The position numbers were made by a program, and so were the translations under genes. Source: Glandiceps talaboti (lineage: Eukaryota > Hemichordata > Enteropneusta > Spengelidae). From it: a stretch of 62,000 bases of DNA. Where the stretch lies: the NCBI RefSeq assembly GCF_964340395.1, contig NC_135559.1, forward strand, positions 5,292,501-5,354,500, written 5' to 3'. Shown one piece after another: positions 27,201 to 41,300 of this stretch; position 1 is the first letter of the stretch, and the number at the start of each line of letters is the position of its first letter. The notes under the pieces were generated by a model that was given only the letters and a program-made list of their open reading frames with translations, did no database searches and was not told the origin of the DNA.

Positions 27201-30200
27201 TCACCTATGTTTTTGGTTCAATTTGAAATTTCATGTCAGAACCTCATTAAGCTAGACATGATAAAGACAGAGCTTAAGATTGGAAGCCACAGATAGGTTC
27301 TAGACTAATTTGCTTGTACATGTTGTGAAACCATTTTATTTTTACATTGATACAGGAACTCATTTTGTTTTGATTTACGTGTTTTCTTAATATCCTGATG
27401 AGTTATGAATATGATCCATATATCTATATAATTGATCGAAAGTACAAAAAAAATGACAGGTTTTATATGGGTAATAAAACTTATTATAATTTGTCATTTA
27501 TTACATATCAATTATCATATCAGTTACAGCTAAGAAGGCTAAGAGCCTGTACATGTATGAGGTGAATATGGATGACAGTCTACCCCGAGAACCCTTGAGC
27601 TGTTGTACAGAATGAAATAACTTTCATTTTGTATACTAAGCATGAATTCTAGCATTCTAGAGGCTATCCATAGCTTCAGATTTCTTGATGAGAGATTTTG
27701 AGATTTGAAGTCATGGGGATAGTATCTAGAGTAGAATTCTAGACAAGGAAGCCTGTAGCCTGTTGGGTATAAAAATGTAGAGATGATTGGAAACCAGTAT
27801 GGCATCTAGACTATAGCCTGTAATTTTGTTAACAATTGACCTAATTTGGTATATTGTGTGTTTTCACTGTCGTGTGTGAGACAGCCAAGTGGCTGGATAC
27901 ATTTGTTGCTGCAGTTCAGAAAATTAACCTGTCTACATCGCTGATCTGTGACTGTGATAGCTCTGGCCTACACTCAAAGAGTTGTCGTAGACACACATCA
28001 GCAATGTAGACAGGTTATCAGACGAGTAAATCAATGATCGATGTAACAAATGGAAAGAAATATATATGTACTTACATATAAGTACATGCATTAGTGTACA
28101 TATGCAACATGTGTTAAAAATATCAAGGATAAATTCCACAGGGAACTTTGCTAAAAATTTCATCAAATAATGTTCTTTTACATCAGCTGTTCTTTCTACA
28201 AATTATTGCTAGGCTACTAGAGTCCTTAGAAATCAGCAGAACAAGAGAATCAAATACATGCATTAAAGATATATATTGTATGGCCCATTGTTTTCTAGGG
28301 TATACAATGTAGTAGTAGTATGGTCTTTTATTGTGTACATCCAAGGCCATCAACCCAAAATATAAAATGTAGTTGCTTAATTGTTGAAGACAGGATATAA
28401 CTAGGAATAAATTAAGTAAGTGGAAATGTTACAAATGAAATTATAATAAATTTACATAAATCTCTCTACGTAATTTCATCATTGAAGAATATGTACACTA
28501 TCTGATGAAAGTAAATTGATGAATTTATCAGTAGTTGGAGGTTCAAAGTAAAATCTTGGTAAATACTTGGTTCTCACACGAAAAGAATACAATGTCGCCC
28601 AATACATGCCACATTGGCACAACGAATGTACATGCCCCCCCCTCCCCCCTCCCTCATATACAGATGTAGCTCATTGCTTTCTAGGACAACCATCACCCCT
28701 CCCCTATACTCTCTGACTTTTAAACATCTATCTATAATTCTATATGTGAAGAATGTTTTTCAAACAGGCTAAATGATGTTCAGTCAGTGTTATAATTTAA
28801 CTATTTCTATTATCTACTTGTACATGTACATGTTATATATCATGATTCTATTATTTTTGTGTTTGTGCATTTTTTCCTGCCATGTGACGTCCGTGTACCA
28901 AAGGCAGTGAATATTGTGAAAATTGCATACATGTAAAATGTATGGTTACATACCATTACAATCTGACCTTTGACCTTGCTAATCAGTGTGACCTATATCC
29001 AAATGCAGAGGTTCCCTTTGAACAGATTTATTTACGCTGTGTACTTCTCTGTTGGCATGGAGAAGTCATATCAGGTTGGGTGACTGCCTGGCCTAAATGT
29101 TTTCTTTGCCACTGTTAGCTTGATTACTCTACGTGTACTTTTAGAAAACAAGTGAAGTTATCGAGCAATTGTTGTACAGAATACACAAAATATGAAATTT
29201 ACATAGAATAGACACAATATAAAATTTACACAGAATACACAAAATATAAAATTTATACAGAAATTGAGAATAAACACTATGAAATTTACACAGAATACGC
29301 ACAATATAAAATTTATACAGAATGCACACAATATGAAATTTACACAGAAATCACACAATATCAAATTTACAATATCAAATTTACACAGAAATTTACACAA
29401 TACAATATAAAATTTATACAGAATACACAAAATATGAAATTTACACAATACACACAATATAAAATGTATACAGAATACACAAAATATGAAATTTACGTAG
29501 AATATACACAATAATAATGACAATATGAAATTTTCACAGAATGCACACAATATGAAATTTACACAGAATACAGACAAAAAGCTTTAACAGAATACACATA
29601 AAATTTACACGGAATATACACAAAAAACATGTGCAGGAATTGTGATGATAGTACCATAAACTGAATCACTAATGTTTATGTATGAATGGTAAAAATATGA
29701 TACCATGTCTGGTGGGCTGTAATACCTAGATTTATTTCAACAATTGCGTAATGCTGAATGGTAGAATAATTGTTATCACTACAAAAAAAGGATTTATTTG
29801 ATCATTAATCTGTTTCTATGTGTAGTAATGTATTGGTGAAAATCAATCACAGTGTACCAGGTGTTGCCATGGTTCCCAAACATAATTGTGGTAATAATAT
29901 GTATGGTGGAACTACAAGTATGTCAGTTTTTGATTTCTCAGTTGTTATTACTCAGGGTCCCTAGCCTTAGTGAAGGTACTGGTGTAGATGTAAGTACATG
30001 TATTTGGTGGATGCTAGAACAAAGATATGAGTGTATCACCATATGTTAGTAGTTTAATAAGGATTACCAATATATACATGCATTGCTGGTTTTAATTAAA
30101 AAATAGATGACCAGATTGTAGTGTACGTGTGTACATATGTCATGGTATTATATGCTAGTCACAAATCAACCATTATTGCCAGCATATTTTTTTATCATAC

Positions 30201-33200
30201 ATGTATGTGTATATTTGTATATCAGTGAACATACAATGTACATTGTGGCTAGACAGTGCTGGGGGTTACAGCATAACAGTGTACATGTAGCCCCATTCAC
30301 ATACATGCTAAGTTATTGATTCAGAGAGGTCTGTGCAGGGTGAACAAATCCACTGGTCCTGGGTCCGGGACTAGCTATTTCTTGTGGCGGACCACACAAA
30401 TTTTACCTTGTACCACTAATTCTTTCAGCAGGACCACTGGATTTTTTAAGGCACTGGTCTGGGGACCACCAGTTCACAAAATGATTTGTTCACCCCTGAT
30501 GTGACTTGTGCAATATAGTTATAAGGAGTTACCCTGGCCCTGCCTGTTTACATACATGCAACATGTACATTTGTACATGCTAACTTGGCAATTCAAAGAA
30601 CTGTGGTTTGTGCAGTGGGGAATACCAGTAGACCTGTACAACATACATTGTATGCTAACTTTGTAGGATTTGTTAGAATGACAGTGTTTTGCAACCATGG
30701 TAACAGGAGGAAATCTGTTAAAAAAAGATTTCCATACCTTGCTCCATAATTTGGATGTTGAACCTTTGTAAAATGACTGCAGGATATAGTTAGACTACCA
30801 TTGTGCATTTTGTTCTTGCCAGCTTTTATTTCTGTTAACAGCTGTGTGAATCAGCAAACAAATAAAGTTTCAAAAATCATCTGTGTGTCTTGTAGGAAAT
30901 AAAAGAAAGGGAAGTATCAAAATTCATGTCCGATCAAATTAGTCATTCTTTCTGATTCCAATTCTACAGGCTATAAAGTTTGATGAGATCAGTGGATGAG
31001 TCAGCATGTATGGATTTCATCTTTGGCAAATATACAAAATATACATTGTTGTTTAGAACTGACAAATACTCATAAACTCTGTGAACAGTAAAGAGAAGGA
31101 ATGTTCATGGACATTGGGTTTACAGTTATAAATGAAAATTTCCTTGTCAAAAAAATCCCATCACAGTACACCCCTGACAATGCTAATAAAACATTTTGGT
31201 ATTCATTTCCAAAGAATTTTTTTTTCCAGGCATAGGTACAGATACTTTGTAAATACATGATGTAACCCCCTCCTCCACCCATGCTTTATACAGTTACATT
31301 TGTATGATGTATGTACAAGTAAATCACTATTAATACTTACATGTACATGTATGTAACAGAGATTACTTGCGCAGTACAGCTGCACACACACACACATAAT
31401 AGTGGTATTTGCATGCAGTGCAATATCCAAAATATTATTACGTACCTTCATGCAAATGAGGACATGCTCATTCATACTACACAAAAACATGCGATCTCAT
31501 CGCATCGTGTCATTTTTATGGAAATTTCTTTTTTGATAAACACACATGTATGTACATGTGACAATAACAGCACCTATTGTTTGATCTAGGGGAAAGAGTA
31601 CGATGATGACTAATAAGTGACCAAGAGATGAAAAACTGAGAAATTTGATATCTACATATATACTGGCAATTAACAAGTTCCTCTTTATTTGTGTGATACA
31701 AATAATGTCACCACAATGACAGTCAGTGTTACTTCCTATCAAAGTGAAACTAGCCCAGGAACTTCAGGGGTGAAGAAATCCACTGGTCCTGGGTCTGGGA
31801 CTAGCGATTTTTTTGGGAGGACCACACAAATTTTACCTTGTCTGGTCCATTGGACCAGTACCTTACTGTTAATAACTGTTAAAAAGTTGTCTAATAGCAG
31901 GACCACTGGGTTTTTTAAGGCACTGGTCCGGGGACCACCAGTTCACAAAATGATTTGTTCACCCCTGAACTTAGCTATTTACTTGACAACATCATTTGCT
32001 ATAAGCCAGTATCTTCAGTACAATAATGCAAGTATACCCTCTGAGGCACTGGTCACTTTCAATCCCAAATTTATCATACAGAATAAATATATAAAATTGA
32101 TGCACCATTATCATTGACAATTAAACAATGGATCTCATCTTGTCCATTTGATATATGAAGTGATATTGTTTACGGAAGTACATGTATCACCCATTAAACA
32201 ATGGATCTCATCTTCTCCATTTGATATTTGAAGTGATATTGTTTACGGTATCACAAATGAAATTATCACTTCTGAAAGTGAGTTGTAATCATACATTGTA
32301 TACTGATAGTTATTTCTGTAGGTTTAATTATCAATTTCCTGTTTGTACATGTATCTGCGTTCTCTCAAGCCCACATCCTTCCCGAACACAAGCACAGATG
32401 ACATATATTTGCAATGTAGAATGCAGTTATAAATATATTATGATTATAAAGGACGTATTTACATAGAACAGACAGTAATGGCTAGGCTAATTAGGGAACT
32501 TGCAATCCAGACTGAGTATGCTCAGACGCAAAGGACTATGGGATTATCTGATCTGGAGCTATCGATAAAGTAAATCCCCCACAAATTAGTCAATGGTCAG
32601 GGTACATTTGTACATGTAACTATGAATTGATTATTTGTGGCTACAAACAATGTATGAATATTGTTTACAATACTAATTGATTAGTATTTATTATCACATT
32701 TCCCATGATGCAACATTCAACATGGCGGGTTTGCAAGTTACCTATTCTGTCCATGCCTTCAAATCTCAAGATTCTTTTATCTCTTCACCCAGTCATGAGG
32801 AGAGATTTAAAGCCATTGATAGCCTAGATTAAGTTATGGCTGACAAGCAATTTATGGTTTGCAGTCATTGTATGTTTCACATCCTATTTCTTTGTGGTAT
32901 GATACTGTATATGTATTTGCAGCAGAATGTTGTAATGGATACATGATAATTATAATTATGGCCATTTTTTTGTATAAACAGATAACAATAAAATTATGGT
33001 AGTTGTATGTTTCACTTCCTTTCATTGTTCTTTCCTTCAAGACAAGTCATAAAGCATAGCTTACATACATACTACAACTCTTCATATTGTATAAGTGGAA
33101 TTCTTACAATCAGGCAAGAAAAGTAGTCTAGTTCCTATACGTACATGTTGCAATTACTACAATCATCTCCAGTCACGTACAGTGTATAGTCAAAGTCGTT

Positions 33201-35347
33201 ACTCTAGCACAGAAATCTGTGCTCACCCCTGACAGCATTCATATAAACATGATGACGTTATCACATCCCCACTTGATTGGCTGGAGGTAGAGTTCCGTAG
33301 GAAATATTATTGCAATTAGCAATTATCTGAAGGAAGTAACCACTTACACATGTACATGTACAACTGCTTATCAGTTTGTGATGGATTACTACTAACATTC
33401 TGTTTACCCCAGACCCAGCATATGGTTTAGCAAGATTAACAGTTTTTTGGTAACTTTGACTATACATGTGTATGTGAGTGGCAGTTATAATCGTAATCAT
33501 AACACGTACGTATAGGAACTAGACTAGAATAAAATCTACCATGTTGTATTCCCAAAATTTCATATTACAGTATTTATCATATCTTTGCTATCTGTATTTT
33601 CAGGTGCCTTGGCTCAAGATGAGGCTATAACTGGCCCAAGGCTTATTTGGGTGGATAGAAACTCATTCGGTATTTCATCTCGGATAGTAAACATTGAAGG
33701 TAATGGAACAACACTGTGGAACAAAGTGGACGTTTCAGGAACAGTTTTAACCACTGTGTCTCGACTCCTGTCGGAACAAGCTCCATCGTCCAAAGTTGCT
33801 ATTGATTATGATTATGAGGACAATCTAATGTTCTGGACTGACCCTGGTTACAAGATGGTCAAGAAAGCAACGCTAGTCAAGAAAGGCAGCATTACTGGTG
33901 AGATAGTTTTCTGATGTCTATCCTCCTTTATTTTAACACAAACAAACAAACAAGACATTTCATCTAAACAGTCTGTGTCTCTCCTAGTCTATAAGGGACG
34001 ATCGCACAATGTCGCACAAGCTCAATAAACAAACTTTATTCATTTAGGACAACCCCCCACCCCCACCCACCAAACAAATGTTCACAAGTGTGACATCAAC
34101 ACGTATATGACGTAAACCCTGATGTAAAGTTTAGCGGTCACACCACTGCGACTGATGCAGTGTGAAAGCATGATGGTAAACACTTTCGAAAGCCCAGCAC
34201 TGTATATCACATTAGAAGTAAATTTTAATAAACTTACTAACATCTCGGTATTAAATACAGAACCTGTTATCATTGAAAATTTTCGAAATTTGGCGAGAAG
34301 TGCAAAAATGAAGTTCAGCAATTGCATTGATGCCAGATCCCCTCCCCCTAAATGAACAAAGTTCGTTTCTTGAGCTTGTGTGACATTTTGTGATCATCCG
34401 TAAGATACAATGTGTCATGTCAGCCGTCACTTGGACGTGACCACAGAGAACAAAACAACACATAAACTTGATAATATTTCCTAAGAAATATTTCCACTTA
34501 TTTCACTTATTTTCACAAAAATACAAAATGAAGTAGTGACTAAAGAATCAGCTCTAGTACTCGTCATGTAATTAGTCAAAATTAGCTTTGAGAATTACAT
34601 GTAGCTGAAGACTGAAATTACAAAATTTTCTAGTGGTGAAAATATCTTAGTGTACATGTCAAAACTAAGGTAGGTAAATATATGTAATGAAAGTGAAATA
34701 ACGTGACAATATCTACATTTTTGTGATTTAGCACCCATAGTAATAAGTTGAGAATGGTGAGGCTAGTAATAGTTGCAAAGAATCCATGTTTTTGAGATAT
34801 TTTTTTAAAATATGATATTCAATTTTTGTCATGACCAGGTGTTTTTCATGGAACGTCTAGTTATGTTGAGGGTATTGCAGCTGACTGGTTGAATAACAAA
34901 CTGTACTGGACAGACGCAGCCTACAATTGGGTGATGGTATCTGACTATGAGGGCACCTACTATCATTGCATTATTGACACAGGACTGGATAAACCAAGGG
35001 GTATTGCTGTCAACCCTTATACTGGGTAATGTACATTCCATGTTTTGCCAAATGTAGCATACACATCAAAGATTTTGTCGATGTGTGAGTGTTTACAAGA
35101 GTGTTGTATATGCATGTGTATATGCATAATGTATTTGTATGTGTATGTGTATGCATATATACTGACAACAGTGTGTATGTATATATATATGTGTATGTAT
35201 GTATGTATGTATGTATGTATGTATGTATGTATGTATGTATGTATGTATGTATTTATGTATTTATGTATGTATGTATGTATGTATGTATGTATGTATGTAT
35301 GTATTTATGTATTTATGTATGTATGTATGTATGTATGTATGCATGTA

Positions 35348-35378
<31 letters not shown>

Positions 35379-38300
35379 ATGCATGTATGTGTGAACATGT
35401 ATATACAAAATGTATGTATGTATTTATGTATGTATGTTCAATGTGACTTGATTAAGAATTGCTCGTGGCAAATGTCATTTATGAAAACTGTTTGAAAACA
35501 TGTCTATAAGTACAAGCAATGGATTTTCGATGTTAGTTTATGTTACGTGGATGAAATTTACAATCAGGGCATATATTGGTCCTTTCCACATGTTGCGATG
35601 TGGCCTTCTCACTGATAAACAGTGCCCTCATGTTAGACTACCTGACACTGGGGGCGCTGTTGATCACTGAGAAGGCCATGAGTGAAATATTTCAGAGCGA
35701 ACACAAAGCATATGTGATGATTCTTTGTGTACAACCATTTATCGATATTGTGACAAAATTTTCCTTTTAAAAATAAAACCCCAATGTTTGTCTTTACATC
35801 ACCAGGCATCTATTCTGGACTGATTGGGGTAGTAATGCCAAGGTTGAAATGGCCTCTCTGTCTGGAGAGAACCGTATAACACTAGTCAGTGAGAGTGTAC
35901 ATGGTCAGGTAATTGGACTACCCAATGGTTTGACTGTTGACTATGACAGTAACAGGTGGGTACATGTGTGATATGAGCACACAGTTTGATTACTTTTTAG
36001 CCAGGCAAGAAGGTTACAAACAGAAGTACATCAGTGATCACTCTCACAGTGCAGACTCTCGCCTACCAACCCAAATATCAAGCTCTCTTGCATATTGTTT
36101 GATTCTCCAAACGTAATGCCTGTTTCATAGTGTTTCATACAGTGTAAAGGGCACACCACTCCAGAAGGTATTTTCATAAACTATGGGTTATGGAGAGTCA
36201 CTTCATGATTTCATATCACCTACAATTCCTTGTGATTTCAGAGAAACATGAAGTTGATCATGTGCCTTTATAGAGTATCTCTGCTGTGGGCTATTGCATC
36301 ATGGGAGTCAGCTGATATAATGTATTTTGCTGCGTCAGTGCAGTAAGGTTGTATCTGCCTCTACAATTGCATAGCAGATACGACCTTACTGCACTGACAT
36401 GACAATTTATGGTTGCACAATAAATATTCAAGAGAAATGTTTTACACAAGGGAATAAGCACTCAGGAGTCATGAATATTCATTTCAAATTTATACTGCGA
36501 CAGACTCCAGAACCGTAGTACTATCGTACCAGTAAAGGTATGAGTACTAAACAGCATCATTATGTAGTTCAGGAACAACATTTTACATAGCTCTGTCAGA
36601 TAATTGTTTTTCGTAACCAAATTTCAATCTTAATCTGACCTTGGCCTTTAACACTGTTTGTTTATGTTTTATCAACAGCTTGTACTGGGCAGACAGCAGT
36701 AATGATAACTTGTACTGTATTCATTTAAAAGATGTTAACGGAACAGTTGCTAGTAATCAAATCATTGTGATAGGAACGTCGCCATCATTTGGTCATTTCT
36801 TTGATATTGACATGGACAGCGTAAGTAGCACCAATTTTTCACCCCCCCCCCCCCCCCCCCACCATCACCACCACCACCACCACCCAACCCATCTATTAGC
36901 TCATCCTCCTAAATCTGCTGGTAGTCTAAGGAGCCTCCCTGCCTTCCCCAATCTGTGAGTAGTGTAAACATTTTCACCCTCTCCTCAATCTGTTGGTAGC
37001 ATAAAGGTTGCCCCCCCCCCCCCCCATCTGAAGTAGTATACAGGTTTTACCGCTCCCCAATCTGTTGGTAGCATATAGTCCTCCTCCCATCTTTAGTAGT
37101 GTAAAGGTTTTCACCCCTCCCTAATCTTTTGGTAGCATAGAGCCCCCCCCCCCCCCCCATCTGGAGTAGTGTAAAGGTTTTCATCCCCTCCCCAATTTGT
37201 AAGTAGTGTAAAGGTTTTCACCCCACCCCATCTGTTAGTGGTGTAAATGTTTTCCCCCTCCCCAAGAAATTTGCCTGATTGAATGATCATATGTAACAGT
37301 AACAGAACCCCCAGTGTGGGTACTCAGGGGTAGTTGCACTCGTGCTTGCAGTGTTTTCTGTTGCAATTTCAATCACTATGCTCATGAAAGTTGGTCACAT
37401 GGTAGTCACCTGACACTACACAGGACAACTTCAGAGAACAGTGCAAGTGGTTGTGCACTACACCTGCACTAATGCTCATCATTGAGTTCTGTCATATTCT
37501 TGTCTCCAGAACTATTTCTTTATATCTGACTGGGGAAACAACGCCATTGATATCATACCACGGAATAATTTGGATGAAACTCGTCATCTCAGACCACCTG
37601 GAATGTTTAAACCATACGGAGTGGTCATGTATGACCAGGCTAGACAACCAGGTCAGAATGGTAAGTCGCATTACAGACTTCTAAAGTGTTGTGAATTTTT
37701 TACTGACAGAAAATTATTTAGCCTCTTGTCAAGTCGCAAATTTAAACCTGCACTTAGCTGTAACTGGGGTATTACTGTTTTGATCAGACAAATCAACAAT
37801 ATATTCACTGAAAATTGTTAAAATTCCAAAAATGAGACATTGCACACATCAATTAGATGACTACTTTAGGTATATGGTGTACATAGTAATAAGTTGAAAA
37901 TGTGAATCATTGGAGACACAAATTTTATGGTGCGGACCCAAAAATTAATCTGATTGGAATTGTTGCACCATACTATGTATACTGCTACACAAATATGTTT
38001 ACCCAGAGGTGGTGATTCAGTGATGTTCAGGGTGTACAAGTCTTCATATCTAACAAAAACAGTTTTAACCTTTTCATGACTAGAGACGAGTTTTAAATAA
38101 TATGGGGACCCAATTTATATGAATATTTTCATAATTACAATATAATATTACTTTATTAGGAAGTAACATTTCTTTAATTCCAGTCTAAAATGAAGTTGAT
38201 ATATGCCAAAAACTTACATAAAACAAGAATTTTGTCCAAACAATTTTGGCGGGAATGTTTTCAGTATTGAAGGGGTTAAAAAAAAGAGATGTTCCAGATG

Positions 38301-41300
38301 TAGCTAGTGCAGCTTAAATGTAAATCTTTCTTCAGAGTTAAAGCCCCACCCTTCCCCCTTTTCCGTCAGTTTGACAAGAATAATATTCCTGTGTGTTTAT
38401 CTTCATCATTAGTTCCTTGCCAAACAAATAACGGAGGATGTGATCAACTGTGTGTTGGAGATCCAGGTCCTATTGGTTATAAATGTATATGTTCCATCGG
38501 CTACACTTTACTGAATGATAGTCATACATGTGGAAATTGTGAGTACAATTAGAGAGGTTTAGATGCGCGTATTTACGTGTGTTCTATACGTGTAGCGTCA
38601 TAGTCACGTGATTCGAAGCAACTCAGGCGTTCTGTATCAAACGACGCTACATCAAAATGGCGGTCTACACGTAACTGTAAATACGTGTTGAGGTTTTGTC
38701 ATTTTCGTCTATTAAATGTCTGAATGAAATGTTCTGAAGCATAACTTTAAACTAATTGTTTGGTGTTTGGTTTGGGTAGTTGCAGGAAAAATGGCAAAAA
38801 TACGGACACATTTAGAAATCAAAGGCATGTATCTGGCCTTCTGGACAGAAGATGTCAACGCGCGTTCACATTCGAACATTCCACTGTTTTTCACGTTATA
38901 ACGCATAACTAAACACAATTTTGTACGCGTCATTACTTATACGCCTGCACGATAATGCTCCCGTAGGCGTACGCGTTCTAACATGTATCTAAACCTCTCT
39001 ATTATTAACTTACATCACTCCATTGTCTTTGATAGTTATCGTACATGTCAGAATATATAAAACATTTTCCCCACAAGTTCCTGGTATACAAAGGAACATA
39101 CAAGGTTACACAGCTGCCCCACTATATCGATCCAGAAAACTGACTTTTGTAAAATAATCAGCATTAAATGAGTAGTAATTTAATGTTCAGCTAGTTTTTT
39201 GCACCTCTGCAGGTTTTTATAAGAAGTTTGACTAGTTTTAATTTCATATGGTAGTGGACGTTTGATTTCATGCAGTAGTGGACATTTGATTTCATATGGT
39301 AGTGGACGTTTGTTTTCAAGTGAGTAGTGGACGTTTGATTTCATATGGTAGTGGACGTTTGATTACATATGGTAGTGGACGTTTGATTACATATGGTAGT
39401 GGAAGTTTGATTACATATGGTAGTGGACGTTTGATTACATATGGTAGTGGACGTTTGATTACATATGGTAGTGGACGTTTGATTACATATGGTAGTGGAC
39501 GTTTGATTACATATGGTAGTGGACGTTTGATTACATATGCGTTGGTAGTGGACGTTTGATTACATATGCGTTGGTAGTGGACGCTTGATTACATATGGTA
39601 GTGGCCGTTTGATTACATATGGTAGTGGACATTTGATTACATATGGTAGTGGGTGGATGTTTGATTATATAGGGCAGTAGATTGTTTTTGACAGACATCA
39701 TGATAACATAACTTCTATCTTTTTTTTCTTTCAGTGAGTTCCCATGTCCCCCAGATGCAGTTGTTCTTTGTTGACAAAGATGGTATCTGCCAGCTGCCAG
39801 CCAACATAGCTCATGTTACAATTACAACTGACAACCCTTACAAATATACCTGCTTCCTAAAGCCATACAATGTGTCTGTCTTTGACTACGACATTTATAG
39901 TGAGAAACTGTATTTCTATGACAGGAACGATAGCTATATTAAAGTGTTTAGTCTAGAGCATGGTGGTGAGCCAGTAAAATTGATTCAGACGGGAGAAGTT
40001 ACAGGTAATGTATATTATTAGATATGTACCAGTGAAAACCTACATCAATATGCACACAAGCTATTATTGGTATGCACTGCAGTGCAAAGCTAAAAACATA
40101 GTACACAAGCTTTCCATGCATGTTATTAAATATATACCAGTGAAAACCTACATCAATTTGCACACATGCTATTGGAATGTGCACTGCAGTGCAATACTAA
40201 ACACATGGTACACAAGCTTTCCATGCATGTTATTATATATATACCAGTGAAAAACTACATCCATTTGCACACATGCTATTGGAATGTGCACTGCAGTGCA
40301 ATACTAAACACATGGTACACAAGCTTTCCATGCATGTTATTAAATATATACCAGTGAAAAACTACATCCATTTGCACACGTGCTATTGGAATGTGCACTG
40401 CAGTGCAGTGCAATACTAAACACATAGTGCACAAGCTAAGCTTTCCATGCATATTATTACATATATACATGACACAAGATATAACAACAGTTGCACTCTT
40501 CTATCGTAAGTTTATTTTGGTATGAGATTTTGAAATGTTGTTACTTGGTATATAGTTTTATTTCAAACAGCTGAGCAAAGAAGAAAGTTATCTGATAATA
40601 GAAACCTGATGATGTTTTATTTTTTTTATGACTTGTAGGAATTGCAGTAGACTGGCTATCTTCTAACCTCTACTGGACTGATTTAACTAACAAACATATC
40701 GGTGTGTCAAAATTAGATGGCTCATACAAGATGATCTTGTTGGAGAAGGATGTTGTCCACCCAACAGCAATTGTTGTCAACCCACATGAAGGGTTAGTTG
40801 ATTCCATAGATTGATTTCTTGTGTAGTAACCTCCTTGTTCTCTTGAAGGACTAATGCCATAACCCTATTTCATCTATCTTAACTGCAATTTTTATTTTCA
40901 ACATTTTTTTTTTGCTCAGTCCTAAGTCTACAAACAGTCTTTGTAGTGGTAGTAACCTGATTGGTCGAATATGTAATTAGATATATTTAAAATCACAATC
41001 AGATGAATCCATAGACTCTCATACAGTCCTGGGAGCTTCGCATAAATAGCTAAAACTTGGGTTGTTTTGTATGTACCGGTATGTTAGGCGAAGCCTAACA
41101 TGTCAACAAAAGGTTAGCCCTATGTGGTCGATGAGAGCATGCAGTACATGGATACTTGGATACTAGTATACAAGTATAATTGTGCAGTAGATACCGGTAC
41201 ATACAAAACAACCCAAGTTTTAGCTAATTATGCGAAGCTCTGAGGACTGTCTAATGAATCCATAATTAGATTTCACCAGGAGAGGTTTTATGAGAAACTC

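Larger units (their letters stand above)
16997..33603 (+). other. Receptor intron 1 (16.6 kb): repeats only
   Basis: No convincing coding exon was seen. It contains microsatellites (17449-17473, 23009-23150, 24010-24205), tandem duplications, foldback repeats, several MITEs and a 29.2-29.6 kb minisatellite. Long open stretches are absent and the small frames have no recognisable protein features. Confidence 0.65.
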
